Source: Anaerolineae bacterium (GTDB lineage: Bacteria; Chloroflexota; Anaerolineae; Aggregatilineales; Phototrophicaceae). Taken from it: a DNA stretch of 45,175 nucleotides. Made by a program: the position numbers and the translations under genes. Below are positions 1 through 8,023 of this stretch, one piece after another. The notes beneath the pieces were generated by a model. The model had not been told where the DNA came from. It ran no database searches and worked only from the letters and a program-made list of their open reading frames with translations. Within the stretch, counting starts at the first letter, position 1. Each line of letters opens with the position of its first letter. The stretch covers positions 1 to 45,175 of the forward strand of contig JAGWBD010000008.1 of assembly GCA_021296065.1 (NCBI GenBank), read 5' to 3'.

Positions 1-2
1 CG

Positions 3-758
3 AACCTGGGCTTCAGCATGTACATGCGCGTGCTGGGGATGGTCTGGCTGGGGCCGGCCGGCATCCTCGTCGGCCTCCTCTCCGCCACGCTGATCGGGAT
101 GAAGAACGGGAGCATCTTCTCGCTGCTGAAGATCTCTTCCTTCGTCACCACCCTGGCCATGCTGATCATCGTGCGCGCCATGCTGAACATCATCTCTGAC
201 GGGGGCTCGATTTACGTCACAGAGCAGGCCGCCACCGGCACCTACGTCGATTCGGTGGCGGCGCCCTGGCTGCTGGCGCTGGGGCGTTTCCCGAACATTC
301 TCATCTTCGCGATTGTCATCACCGCGTTGATGTGGGTTTTCTATGAAAAGACGGTGTTCGGCCAGCAACTCAAGGCCCTGGGCGGCAGCGAGCGGGTGCT
401 CTCCCTGTTCGGCGTTTCCGTCACCTGGTTCAAGATCCAGGTCTTTGTGGCGGCGGGCTTTATGGTGGGCCTGGCCTCGCTGATCAGCCTCGGCCGCTCC
501 GGCGCGGGCACCCCGCGCGCGGGCGAGCAATTTGAGCTGGACGCGATCGCCGCCGTCGCGCTGGGCGGTACGCCGCTGACCGGCGGCCATGGCAGCGTAC
601 TGCGGACGGTGGTGGGCGCGTTGACCCTGACGGTGGTCGCCAACGGCCTGACCATCGCCGGAGTCGATCCCTCCTGGAGCCGCGTGGCGCGCGGCATGCT
701 GTTGATCATCGCCATCGCGATCTCGCTTAACCGGCGCCGCATCGGCGTGGTCAAATGA
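3..758 (+). CDS. Sugar ABC transporter permease, RbsC type (5' truncated by window edge)
   Basis: The reading frame is open to the first base, so the gene begins outside the window; about 250 C-terminal residues are present, against roughly 320 for a complete RbsC-family permease (BPD_transp_2). Several hydrophobic segments are visible. The C-terminal part carries the family-type stretch around DAIAAVALGGTPLTGGHGS, which resembles the cytoplasmic loop contacting the ATPase. It would form the membrane channel of a ribose/xylose/fructose-type importer. The binding-protein gene follows 120 bp downstream on the same strand; the ATPase is not in the window and is presumably upstream. The family is clear, but the substrate is not shown by the sequence. 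The neighbouring GH32-like enzyme suggests fructose-containing sugars. Confidence 0.9.
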   Translation, partial: NLGFSMYMRVLGMVWLGPAGILVGLLSATLIGMKNGSIFSLLKISSFVTTLAMLIIVRAMLNIISDGGSIYVTEQAATGTYVDSVAAPWLLALGRFPNILIFAIVITALMWVFYEKTVFGQQLKALGGSERVLSLFGVSVTWFKIQVFVAAGFMVGLASLISLGRSGAGTPRAGEQFELDAIAAVALGGTPLTGGHGSVLRTVVGALTLTVVANGLTIAGVDPSWSRVARGMLLIIAIAISLNRRRIGVVK

Positions 759-827
759 GAAATTTCAGCTGTCAGGCTGGCCAGGAGGTGCGCATACCCT
801 GAGAAGTCACACGAGACAGCGTATGGC

Positions 828-850
828 CCCGGTCCGGTCAACGGGCCGGG
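828..850 (+). promoter_or_regulatory. Intercistronic hairpin between permease and binding protein
   Basis: CCCGGTCCG (828-836) pairs with CGGGCCGGG (842-850) across a 5-nt loop, with one G-U pair. No T run follows, so it is not a strong terminator. It lies 28 bases before the binding-protein start and could stabilise or separate the downstream message. Expression differences are inferred, not shown. Confidence 0.4.
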
Positions 851-878
851 AAGGGCAAGGAGAGCAAAGGAGTTCAAA

Positions 879-2030
879 ATGAAACGCATCATCATTTTGT
901 TGGGGTTGCTGTTGATCCTGACGGGCGTCGGTGTGGCGGCGCAAGACATGGTCGAGCCGCGCATGGACCTGGTTATCGCGGACCTCGGCCAGCCGGAGAC
1001 CAACCCCTGGGTGATCAACCGGCACCGTTTCGAGCGTTGCGTGGCGGCATCGCTGGGCGTGACGCTGGACGAGTTCGACGATGAGAACTCCGAAGAAAAG
1101 CACGTCAGCCAGGCGGAGTCGATCATCGCGCGTCAGCCGGATGGTCTTGTCTTCAACCCCCTGACTTCGCCGGCCGGCACTCAGGTGGCGCGCCTGCTGG
1201 AGGAGAACGCGATACCGGGCGTGGCCGTCGGGCGTCTGGTCGTCAGCAACTACGACACCGACTATGAGGGCGAGCATTTCATCGCCCAGGTGACGCAGAA
1301 CAACGACACCTGGGGCCAGCAGATTGGCCAGGCCACGGTCGACGCCGGCCACAAGAAGGTCGCGATGATCTGGAACCAGAAGGGCGTCACCAGCGCCGAG
1401 GAAATCTGGAATGGCGTGCTGAGCGTCCTTGATCAGCATGAGGACATCGAGTTGATCGCGGAAGCCTGGGACCGCCTGAACCGCGAGAACGGCATTCTCT
1501 ATGCCGAGCAGTTCATCGCGCGCTTCCAGCCAGGCGAGATCGACGCCATCATCGTGCTGGGCGCGGTCGCGGGCCTGGGCAGCCAGTTCGCCGTCGAGCA
1601 GGCCGGGCGTGACGACATCTCCATCATCACCACGGACGTCGACGAGCAGGTCGCGCAGTTCATCAGCGAGGGCAAGCTGGGCTTCAGCATCGGCGGCCAC
1701 TGGATGGTCGGCGGCTTCGGCCTGATTCAGCTCTACGACTACCTGCACGGCTTCCCGGTCGAGAACACCCAGCCGCTCTTCAGCCTGATCGCAGTCGATG
1801 CCAGCAACATCGACACCTACGCGGACGGCCTGCTGCAGGGTTGCATCCTCAATGACGAGCAGGTGAAGAACCTCTCCCGCGTCCACAATCCGGACGCCGA
1901 TCTGCCGGGCTTCATCGACGAGTTCTCGAAGAACTGGGAAGAATTCGTCACGGCGGACATGATGGAAGAGGACATGGAAGAGGATATGGACGAAGAAATG
2001 GCAGAAGAAGAATCAGAAGGGGACGGCTAG
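879..2030 (+). CDS. Sugar ABC transporter substrate-binding protein (periplasmic binding protein type 1)
   Basis: This 383-residue exported protein would capture the sugar for the permease encoded just upstream. The ATG at 879 follows a strong AGGAG-like ribosome site. The N-terminus MKRIIILLGLLLILTGVGVA is a signal peptide with a predicted cut near AAQ. The body has the type 1 periplasmic-binding-protein pattern: a first strand DLVIADLGQPETNPW, the 'RQPDGLVFNPL' segment typical of the family, and 'ITTDVDEQVAQFI' near the hinge. The last 25 or so residues are an odd, almost purely acidic and methionine-rich tail (repeats of EEDM) that ordinary ribose-type binding proteins lack. No lipobox is evident. 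The sugar is unknown; the GH32-like enzyme downstream makes a fructose-type substrate plausible. Confidence 0.88.
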   Translation: MKRIIILLGLLLILTGVGVAAQDMVEPRMDLVIADLGQPETNPWVINRHRFERCVAASLGVTLDEFDDENSEEKHVSQAESIIARQPDGLVFNPLTSPAGTQVARLLEENAIPGVAVGRLVVSNYDTDYEGEHFIAQVTQNNDTWGQQIGQATVDAGHKKVAMIWNQKGVTSAEEIWNGVLSVLDQHEDIELIAEAWDRLNRENGILYAEQFIARFQPGEIDAIIVLGAVAGLGSQFAVEQAGRDDISIITTDVDEQVAQFISEGKLGFSIGGHWMVGGFGLIQLYDYLHGFPVENTQPLFSLIAVDASNIDTYADGLLQGCILNDEQVKNLSRVHNPDADLPGFIDEFSKNWEEFVTADMMEEDMEEDMDEEMAEEESEGDG

Positions 2031-2049
2031 AGTAAAGGCCGTAACGCAG

Positions 2050-2115
2050 GGGGCCGGGGCCACGGACCATCCGTAGCGCCGGCCCCGATTGTGGCGCGCC
2101 ATGACAGGGCGCGCC
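2050..2115 (+). terminator. Two successive GC hairpins after the binding-protein gene
   Basis: The first hairpin has an outer stem GGGGCCGG (2050-2057) with CCGGCCCC (2079-2086) and a nested ACGGA (2062-2066) with TCCGT (2070-2074). The second is GGCGCGCC (2093-2100) with GGCGCGCC (2108-2115), followed six bases on by TTTT. They may act as a terminator or attenuator, or may shield the transporter message, before the GH32-like gene starts at 2160. Confidence 0.5.
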
Positions 2116-2159
2116 CGTGACTTTTGCGCCGACACACAGGGTCTGCAGGGGGGGACGGG

Positions 2160-3650
2160 ATGAGACTGTTCGGCTATGCGCCACAGAACGGCGCCGCTGC
2201 CGGGGATACCATGCCATTCTGGCACGAGGGTCGCTGGCATCTGTTCTTTTCGCAGCCGCCCCGCGGCGCCTGGGAGTACGTCGAGCGGGCGCGCGTCTCG
2301 ACCGCGCACCTGGTCTCTGACGACCTGGTGAACTGGGAGGTCCTGCCCGACAGTTTCGGCCCCGGCCCGGACGGCGCCTGCGATGGCAACGGCATCTGGA
2401 CCGGTTCGGTCATCGAGCACGATGGCGTCTACCACTTCTTTTACACCGGCTACAACCGCCACGCGGACTCGCCGCAAAGCATCTGCAAGGCCGTCAGCAG
2501 CGACCTGGTCCACTGGCAGAAGGTCGAACACAATCCGCTCTTTGGCCCCGACCCGCGCTGGTACGAGACCGTGGACTGGCGCGATCCCTTCGTCTTGCGT
2601 GACCCGGACCCGGCGCAGGAGCGCTTCATGATGCTGATCTCCGCGCGGCTGAAGGACGGCCCGCTTTACCGGCGCGGCTGCGTCGCCGTGGCCGTGTCGG
2701 AAGACCTTGAGCACTGGGAGGTGCGCGCGCCCCTCACGGCCCCCATGCTGACCCACTGCCCGGAATGTCCGGAGCTCTTCCAGCTGGGCGACTGGTGGTA
2801 TCTGGTGCGTTCGCGCTATGACGGCCAGGCGCAGACCTTCTACCGCGCAGCGCCGACGCCGCAGGGGCCCTGGCGCGCGCGCCGTCTGGACACCCTCGAC
2901 GGCCGCCGCTTTTACGCTGCCAAGTCGGCCGGCGATGGCCGCCGTCGCTTCAGCTTCGCCTGGATTCCCTACCGCAAGCATCACGAAGCCCGCGGCGACT
3001 GGGTCTGGGGCGGGCAACTGGGTTCGCCGCACGAATTGCTGTCGCTGGCCGACGGCACGCTGGTCACGCGCCTGCCGCCGGAAGTCGCCGCCAGTTACAG
3101 TGAGTCGCTGGCCTGGGCCTGTGGCGATGGCCAGGGCGACTGGCAGCGCGCGGGCGCGGACCTCGTCTGCGACGCGGGCGACAGTTACGCCTGGTGCGCG
3201 CTGGAGGTCGAAGGGGACGGCGAGTTGCTGCTGGACACGACCATCGAAATCGCCGCGGGCACTACGTCCGCCGGCGTGCTGCTGGAGACGCAGGGCGCGG
3301 AACTGGAGTCGGGCTACTGGATCGGGATCGAGCCGCTGCAGGGGCGCGTGGTGCTGGACCGCTGGCCCACGCCGATGGACCCGCTGTGGGACAGCCTGGT
3401 GCTGGGCGAGCGCCACGGCGTGCAGGTGCGCCAGGAGATCGACGCGCCGCTGGTGGTGCGGCCGCTGGCCTTCACGCCGCAGGACGGGCGTTACCGTCTG
3501 CAACTGCTGCGCAAGGGCGGGCTGGTCGAGTGTTACGTGGCGGAGCAGGTGGTGGCCAGCTACCGCATCTACGAACGCGGCGACTGCGCCCTGGGCCTCT
3601 TTGTGCAGGAGGGCGCGGCACGCTTCGTGGAACCGCGCTTCCTGCGCTGA
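2160..3650 (+). CDS. Glycoside hydrolase family 32-like protein (beta-fructosidase type)
   Basis: This 496-residue protein has the two-domain GH32 layout: a five-bladed propeller (about residues 1-320) and a C-terminal beta-sandwich. The nucleophile region is GDTMPFWHEG with Asp16, a variant of the usual NDPNG motif. RDPFV (residues 141-145) supplies the transition-state Asp, and PECPELF contains the probable acid/base Glu202. The start is placed at ATG 2160, directly after GGGGGACGGG; in-frame non-ATG codons upstream add an unconserved extension. There is no signal peptide, so it should act in the cytoplasm on imported fructosides such as sucrose or short fructans. Its position after an importer supports a sugar-use operon. 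The exact substrate is not readable, and related GH43-like activities are not excluded. Confidence 0.82.
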   Translation: MRLFGYAPQNGAAAGDTMPFWHEGRWHLFFSQPPRGAWEYVERARVSTAHLVSDDLVNWEVLPDSFGPGPDGACDGNGIWTGSVIEHDGVYHFFYTGYNRHADSPQSICKAVSSDLVHWQKVEHNPLFGPDPRWYETVDWRDPFVLRDPDPAQERFMMLISARLKDGPLYRRGCVAVAVSEDLEHWEVRAPLTAPMLTHCPECPELFQLGDWWYLVRSRYDGQAQTFYRAAPTPQGPWRARRLDTLDGRRFYAAKSAGDGRRRFSFAWIPYRKHHEARGDWVWGGQLGSPHELLSLADGTLVTRLPPEVAASYSESLAWACGDGQGDWQRAGADLVCDAGDSYAWCALEVEGDGELLLDTTIEIAAGTTSAGVLLETQGAELESGYWIGIEPLQGRVVLDRWPTPMDPLWDSLVLGERHGVQVRQEIDAPLVVRPLAFTPQDGRYRLQLLRKGGLVECYVAEQVVASYRIYERGDCALGLFVQEGAARFVEPRFLR

Positions 3651-3780
3651 GGGCCGATTTCAGCAATTTGCGAACCAGTTGAGTCACGACCCGCGCGACA
3701 GGCGCTGACCTTGCCTGGAAGCGCAAGTGTGCCGTGCCTTGAGAGCGTGTGCCGGGAAAGTGAGCGGCGGATGTTTTCTG

Positions 3781-3853
3781 TGACCCTGGAAGGACTCGAA
3801 CCTTCAACAAATTGATTAAGAGTCAACTGCTCTGCCAATTGAGCTACAGGGCC
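3781..3853 (-). tRNA. tRNA-Lys (anticodon CTT)
   Basis: Read leftward, the acceptor stem GGCCCTG pairs with CAGGGTC (one G-U). The D stem is GCTC/GAGC, the anticodon stem GTTGA/TCAAT encloses the loop CTCTTAA, and the T arm contains TTCGAGTCC. The anticodon CTT reads the lysine codon AAG. The discriminator base is A and CCA is not encoded. The 73-nt length is normal. Confidence 0.96.
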
Positions 3854-3868
3854 GCCTGAGCGGGCGTT

Positions 3869-3897
3869 ACTCTAGCGCGACGCCGACGCAGATTCAA
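3869..3897 (-). promoter_or_regulatory. Sigma-70-type promoter of tRNA-Lys
   Basis: Leftward -35 TTGAAT (3892-3897) and -10 TAGAGT (3869-3874) are separated by 17 bp, and the tRNA 5' end lies 15 bp beyond the -10 box. Confidence 0.65.
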
Positions 3898-3921
3898 GGC
3901 CTGCCTGGCCCGCCGCATGGC

Positions 3922-3949
3922 TTGTCATGCCGCGTTGTGGTGTTACACT
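3922..3949 (+). promoter_or_regulatory. Sigma-70-type promoter before the GNAT-like gene
   Basis: -35 TTGTCA (3922-3927) and -10 TACACT (3944-3949) are 16 bp apart. Transcription would begin near 3956, about 58 nt before the ATG at 4014. It probably drives the run of genes up to tmk. Confidence 0.5.
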
Positions 3950-4013
3950 GATTAAGCCGGCGCCCGTCGCAGCCACGCTTCGCTGACCGCCCGCCGGCGC
4001 AAGGGAGACATGC

Positions 4014-4997
4014 ATGGCCCATGAGGCCCGCCCCGTAAAACTGGTTGACCTGCCCATGGTCTCGCGGCTGCTGGAACGCACCGTGCCGCTGGACAGCGAG
4101 ATGGCCTGCACCGGCACCCTGGACCTGGGGACGGCGGCGCTGGTCTCGCGTTTTCTGCTGCCGCATCGCAACAGCTGCACCCTGCTGGCGCGGCGGACTG
4201 GCGCGCAGGTCATCGGCCAGTTCCGCACCGACCAGCCGCAGCGCGCGCGCGTCGTCGCCATCGCGCCGGGCCATGAGCCGCGCGCCGACAACAGCGCCTG
4301 GCTGACCCTGCTGGACGCCATGACCGTGGCGGCCGGCCGGCGCGGCGCGCACTTCCTCAGCGCGGAAGTCGACGAACACGAGGCGCTCTTCGAGACCATG
4401 CGCGTGGCCGGCTTTTCGATTTACGCGCGCCAGGAGATCTGGCTGCGGCGGCCGGACGAGGTGCCGCGGCTGATGATGGACGCCGTGGAACTGAGCGAGG
4501 AACAGGCGCATGACGCCCACGGTATCCAGTTGCTCTACGGCAATATCGTGCCGCGTCTGGTGCAGCCGGTGGCGACGCCGCCCGCGCACAGCATCGGCCT
4601 GGTGTATCGCAAGCAGGAGCGCGTCGAGGGCCACGTCGCCGTCTCGCAGGGGCGCAACGGCGTCTACCTGACGCCCTGCCTGCATCCGGACGTCTTCAGC
4701 GAGGCGCCCGCCATCCTCAGCGCGGCCATCGACCACGCCCGCCCTACGCGCGCGCGCCTGCCGGTCTACGTGGCGGTGCGCCGCTACCAGGACTGGCTGG
4801 AGGACGCGCTGGTCGACCTGGGCTTCGTGCCCTGGACGCGCCAGGCGGTGATGCTGCGGCATCTCACCGCCGGGGTGCGCCAGCCGGCCTTCGCCCCGCT
4901 CGCGCGCGGCCTGAAAGCGCTGCCCGGTTCCATCAAGCCGCCCGCCGCGCCGGCGCTGACGGACCGGCCCTGGGACCCCTTCGACAAGGAGGCGTAG
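4014..4997 (+). CDS. GNAT-fold-like protein, function unknown
   Basis: 327 residues. The ATG at 4014 follows AGGGAG at 4002-4007. The N-terminal half (about residues 5-150) resembles an acetyltransferase-like fold: a start 'KLVDLPMVSRLLE', then 'ARVVAIAPGHEPR', 'AWLTLLDAMTVAAGRRGAHFLSAEV' split over strands and helices, and 'MRVAGFSIYARQEIWLRR'. That last segment is a typical GNAT ending in which the improved-variant strand is followed by a hydrophobic stretch. A second half of similar size may be a second, degenerate copy. No clear acetyl-CoA loop (Q/RxxGxG/A) is seen, so catalysis is doubtful. The stop at 4995-4997 lies inside the translation-initiation region of the ATPase gene that follows, which implies translational coupling. 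Confidence 0.6.
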   Translation: MAHEARPVKLVDLPMVSRLLERTVPLDSEMACTGTLDLGTAALVSRFLLPHRNSCTLLARRTGAQVIGQFRTDQPQRARVVAIAPGHEPRADNSAWLTLLDAMTVAAGRRGAHFLSAEVDEHEALFETMRVAGFSIYARQEIWLRRPDEVPRLMMDAVELSEEQAHDAHGIQLLYGNIVPRLVQPVATPPAHSIGLVYRKQERVEGHVAVSQGRNGVYLTPCLHPDVFSEAPAILSAAIDHARPTRARLPVYVAVRRYQDWLEDALVDLGFVPWTRQAVMLRHLTAGVRQPAFAPLARGLKALPGSIKPPAAPALTDRPWDPFDKEA

Positions 4998-4999
4998 CG

Positions 5000-6589
5000 A
5001 TCGCCCGCGAACGTCGCATCACGGACGACATCGACAAACTGCGCGAAATCCTGCCACCGGAGCTGCAAACGGCTTTCGATGGCCTTGAATCCACCCATGA
5101 ACTGATCGAAATCGTGCTTGACCTCGGCCGCGTGCCCACGGCGCGCTTCAGCGATGACGAGCAGCGCCTGCTGCAGCGCGAGATCACCCGCGCCGACATC
5201 GACGCCATCGACGCCGTCATCGGCGACTTCGATGCCGACAACCGCGCCGGCATGGAGCGCACCCTGCACCGCATTTCGGCCATCCGCAACCGGCGCGACA
5301 CCATCGTGGGCCTGACCTGCCGCGTCGGGCGCGCCGTCTACGGCACCATCGACATCATCCAGGACCTCGTCGAATCCGGCCAGAGCGTGCTCTTGCTGGG
5401 GCCGCCCGGCGTGGGCAAGACCACCATGCTGCGCGAGGCGGCGCGGGTGCTGGCGGAGCGGCGCCGCGTGGTCATCGTGGACACCTCCAACGAGATCGGC
5501 GGCGACGGCGACGTGCCGCACCCCGCCATCGGCAAGGCGCGGCGCATGCAGGTCTCGCGCCCCGAACGGCAGCACGAGGTGATGATCGAGGCGGTCGAGA
5601 ACCACAACCCGGAAGTCATCGTCATCGACGAGATCGGCCGCGAGCTGGAGGCCATGGCGGCGCGCACCATCGCCGAGCGCGGCGTACAGTTGATCGGCAC
5701 AGCCCACGGCAACGCGCTCGAGAACCTGATGCTCAACCCCACGCTCTCCGACCTGGTGGGCGGTATCCAGTCGGTCACGCTATCGGATGACGAGGCGCGG
5801 CGCCGCGGCACGCAGAAGACGGTGCTGGAACGGCGCGCGCCGCCCACCTTCGACGTGCTGATCGAGATTCAGGCGCGCCACCGCCTGCTGGTGCGCGAGG
5901 ACGTTGCCGCGTCCGTCGATGGCATCCTGCGCGGTAACCTGAGGCCGGTCGAACTGCGCAGCCGCAACGAGCTTGGCGCCATTGAGGTGGAGACGCAGCA
6001 GCCGGAGATCAGCGTGATCGCCGAGCAGCAACGCGCCGACCGTCACCGGCGCCCGCGCAACGGACGACGCAGCCGTGAGGAAAGCATGGCGACGGCCCCG
6101 CCGCGCCCCCAGGCGGCCCATAAACCGGTCATGGTCTACGCCTACGGCGTGGCGCGCAACCGCTTGCAGCAGGCGGCCCGGCGGCTGAACCTGCCGGCCC
6201 TGCTGACCGACGACATCCGCCAGGCCGCGGCCGTCGTCACCCTGAAAAACTATTACCGGCGCCGGCCGCGGGTGATCGTGGACGCCGAGCGCCGGGGCAC
6301 GCCCATCTTTGTGCTGCGCGCCAACACCGTCACGCAGATGGAGAATTTTCTGCACGATCTCTTTATGCTGGACAAGGCCGAGCCGCGTTACGCTTCCTTC
6401 GGCGAAGCGATGAACGAGGCCGAGGAGGCCATCCTGCGCGTGCAATCCGGCGAGGACGCGGTGGACCTGAGCGCGCGTCCGCAGGAGATCCGCCGCCGCC
6501 AGCACCAGATGGCGCAACAGGCGCAACTGCTATCGCGCAGCTTTGGCCGCGAGCCGCGCCGCCACGTGCAGATCCACCGCGAGGGCTAG
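5000..6589 (+). CDS. SpoIIIAA-like AAA ATPase with C-terminal R3H domain; apparent ATC start
   Basis: This protein of about 529 residues joins an N-terminal region, a SpoIIIAA/secretion-type P-loop ATPase and a single-stranded nucleic-acid-binding R3H module. Walker A is GPPGVGKTT (about residues 134-142), followed by 'VVIVDTSNEIGG' and Walker B-like 'VIVIDEIGRE'. The R3H signature is at the C-terminus (R-x3-H ... SFGREPRRHVQIH). Homologous sequence clearly continues upstream of the first GTG (5114): IARERRITDDIDKL is what such proteins show after their initiator. A near-ideal AAGGAGG (4986-4992) sits seven bases before ATC at 5000. No in-frame ATG, GTG or TTG exists between the upstream gene and 5114. 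ATC initiation, or a base change of an ancestral ATG, is therefore the simplest reading. The family's cellular role is not settled. The tmk start follows two bases after the stop. Confidence 0.82.
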   Translation: MARERRITDDIDKLREILPPELQTAFDGLESTHELIEIVLDLGRVPTARFSDDEQRLLQREITRADIDAIDAVIGDFDADNRAGMERTLHRISAIRNRRDTIVGLTCRVGRAVYGTIDIIQDLVESGQSVLLLGPPGVGKTTMLREAARVLAERRRVVIVDTSNEIGGDGDVPHPAIGKARRMQVSRPERQHEVMIEAVENHNPEVIVIDEIGRELEAMAARTIAERGVQLIGTAHGNALENLMLNPTLSDLVGGIQSVTLSDDEARRRGTQKTVLERRAPPTFDVLIEIQARHRLLVREDVAASVDGILRGNLRPVELRSRNELGAIEVETQQPEISVIAEQQRADRHRRPRNGRRSREESMATAPPRPQAAHKPVMVYAYGVARNRLQQAARRLNLPALLTDDIRQAAAVVTLKNYYRRRPRVIVDAERRGTPIFVLRANTVTQMENFLHDLFMLDKAEPRYASFGEAMNEAEEAILRVQSGEDAVDLSARPQEIRRRQHQMAQQAQLLSRSFGREPRRHVQIHREG

Positions 6590-6591
6590 CG

Positions 6592-7245
6592 ATGTTCATC
6601 AGCATTGAGGGACTTGACGGCAGCGGCAAGACCACCCAGGCGCAGCGCCTGTTTGAGTGGCTGCGGCGACGTGGCCACGACGCGCTGCTGACGCGCGAGC
6701 CGGGCGGCACGCCCATCGGCGAGCAGATCCGCGGCCTGCTGCACGACCTCGACAACACGGCCATGCAGCCCGCCACCGAGTTGCTGCTCTACAACGCCTC
6801 GCGCGCGCAACTGGTGGCCGAGGAACTGCGGCCGCAACTGGATCGCGGCGGCATCGCGCTCTGCGACCGCTTCGCCGACTCCACCCTGGCCTATCAGGGT
6901 TACGGCCACGGCCAGGACCTTGAGCGCCTGCGGCAGGTGATTTCGGCGGCCACCGGCGGCCTGCAGCCGGACCTGACGATCTTTCTCGATATCGCGCCCC
7001 AGGAAGCGCTGGAGCGGCGGCGCATGGCCTCGCTCTTCGGCGACGAGTGGAACCGCCTGGATGACTACGCGATCGCCTTCCACCAGCGCGTCTACGCGGG
7101 CTATCGGGAGCTGGCAGCGGCGGAACCGCAGCGCTGGCTCTGTGTGGACGCGCGCCGCTCGATCCTCGAGTTGCAGAAGGAACTGCGCGCGGCGCTGGCC
7201 GAACGTCTGCCCGCGCCGCTTTCGCTGGACGTCGACAGCAGCTGA
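6592..7245 (+). CDS. tmk: Thymidylate kinase
   Basis: This 217-residue cytoplasmic enzyme phosphorylates dTMP to dTDP. The P-loop GLDGSGKTT lies at residues 7-15, the DR motif is in 'LCDRFADSTLAYQGYG', the Arg-rich 'REPGGTPIGEQIR' segment follows the P-loop, and the lid region is 'QEALERRRMASL'. Its length is typical of the bacterial enzyme. The ATG lies two bases after the stop of the R3H ATPase, so the two are very likely co-transcribed. A bidirectional terminator follows at 7271-7302. Confidence 0.95.
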   Translation: MFISIEGLDGSGKTTQAQRLFEWLRRRGHDALLTREPGGTPIGEQIRGLLHDLDNTAMQPATELLLYNASRAQLVAEELRPQLDRGGIALCDRFADSTLAYQGYGHGQDLERLRQVISAATGGLQPDLTIFLDIAPQEALERRRMASLFGDEWNRLDDYAIAFHQRVYAGYRELAAAEPQRWLCVDARRSILELQKELRAALAERLPAPLSLDVDSS

Positions 7246-7270
7246 GACGGGCCAGGCGGCGCATGAACGC

Positions 7271-7302
7271 AAAGAGGCGACCGACAGCGGTCGCCCCTCT
7301 TG
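7271..7302 (-). terminator. Rho-independent terminator of rplJ-rplL, shared with tmk
   Basis: GGCGACCG (7276-7283) pairs with CGGTCGCC (7288-7295) around a 4-nt loop, extended by AAAGA and TCTT arms. The leftward transcript gives CTCTTT after the stem, and the rightward one gives T-rich bases. It lies 24 bp beyond the displaced rplL tail, which shows that the displaced tail, not the present rplL end, keeps the original downstream context. Confidence 0.75.
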
Positions 7303-7325
7303 TGTTGTGAGACCCTGAAGCGGCG

Positions 7326-7379
7326 TTACTTCAGGTCGACCTTCGCGCCCTCGGTTTCCAGCTTGGCTTTCGCGTCGCC
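7326..7379 (-). repeat. Displaced duplicate of the rplL 3' end
   Basis: Positions 7327-7379 are identical, base for base over 53 bp, to 7541-7593, the last codons of rplL. The copy would encode the C-terminal residues [17 protein letters not shown] and then TAA, whereas the intact gene ends in TAG. It is next to the operon terminator. See the finding on duplicated gene tails. Confidence 0.93.
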
Positions 7380-7539
7380 CCCTCCGCTTCGCCCCCTTCG
7401 CTTTGCCGCTCCGGGGATAAACCGCTCCGGGGATAAACCGGCTTCAGCATCAACTGCATCAGGGATAAACCGTTCCAGGTTCAAGGCAAACGGACTTGTG
7501 CCTAGGCCGTCCGCTTCGCTCTCTGATACCCTGGCGCGA
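7380..7539. repeat. Repeat-rich insert between the two rplL tails
   Basis: This roughly 160-bp non-coding stretch lies between the perfect 53-bp copies. It contains several copies of GGGATAAACCG, two of them in tandem 18 bp apart (near 7412 and 7430) and one near 7463. It also contains CCGCTTCGC and CTTCAGCATCAAC, words that recur at 25,813-25,897 upstream of trpS. No ORF, integrase or transposase is present. It may be a small non-autonomous element. Confidence 0.65.
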
Positions 7540-7920
7540 CTACTTCAGGTCGACCTTCGCGCCCTCGGTTTCCAGCTTGGCTTTCGCGTCGCCGGCGGCT
7601 TCCTTGCTGATCTGCTCCAGCACGGTGGACGGCGCGCTCTCGACCAGTTCCTTGGCCTCACGCAGGCCGAGGCTGGTCAGGCCGCGCACGGCCTTGATGA
7701 CGTTGATCTTCTTGGGGCCGATGTCGGCGAGGATGACGTCGAATTCGGTCTGCTCTTCCTCTTCCTCGGCGGCGTCGCCATTGGCGGCGGCGGCCATCAT
7801 CATCGGCATGCCGGAGGCGGCGGTCACGCCCCACTTCTCTTCCAGCATGGTCTTCAGCTCGGCCGCCTCAAGGATGGTGAGCGCGCTGAGTTCCTCGACC
7901 AGTTTTTCCAGTTCAGCCAT
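7540..7920 (-). CDS. rplL: 50S ribosomal protein L7/L12
   Basis: 126 residues. The N-terminal dimerisation helix ([20 protein letters not shown]) is followed by an Ala/Met/Glu-rich hinge (about residues 38-60) and the C-terminal factor-binding domain ([22 protein letters not shown], then [12 protein letters not shown]-type helices). The ATG is preceded by AAAGGGAC. It forms the ribosomal stalk that recruits translation GTPases. It is downstream of rplJ in the standard order. Its last 53 bp are duplicated at 7327-7379. The family is unmistakable. Confidence 0.98.
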   Translation of the reverse strand: MAELEKLVEELSALTILEAAELKTMLEEKWGVTAASGMPMMMAAAANGDAAEEEEEQTEFDVILADIGPKKINVIKAVRGLTSLGLREAKELVESAPSTVLEQISKEAAGDAKAKLETEGAKVDLK

Positions 7921-7940
7921 GGTTTTTGTCCCTTTCTACA

Positions 7941-7957
7941 GGCTGTTTCGGACAGCC
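7941..7957 (-). promoter_or_regulatory. Small hairpin in the rplJ-rplL gap
   Basis: GGCTGT pairs with ACAGCC around a 5-nt loop, 20 bases before the rplL start. It may serve as a processing or stabilising element that helps L7/L12 be made in excess of L10. That role is inference. Confidence 0.35.
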
Positions 7958-8023
7958 CTGCCAGTCAGATTTCCTGTGCGCAGGGCGGCAGCCTGATGAC
8001 GGCCGCGCCCGCTGCGGGCTGCC

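Noticed and set aside
2013-3503. Long open frame of 496 codons on the minus strand, opposite the GH32-like gene
   Set aside because: Arg/His/Gly-rich translation without domain features. It is a GC-rich shadow of a clear enzyme gene; similar antisense frames opposite 807-1886, 12744-13262, 13614-14171 and 36740-38509 were dropped for the same reason.
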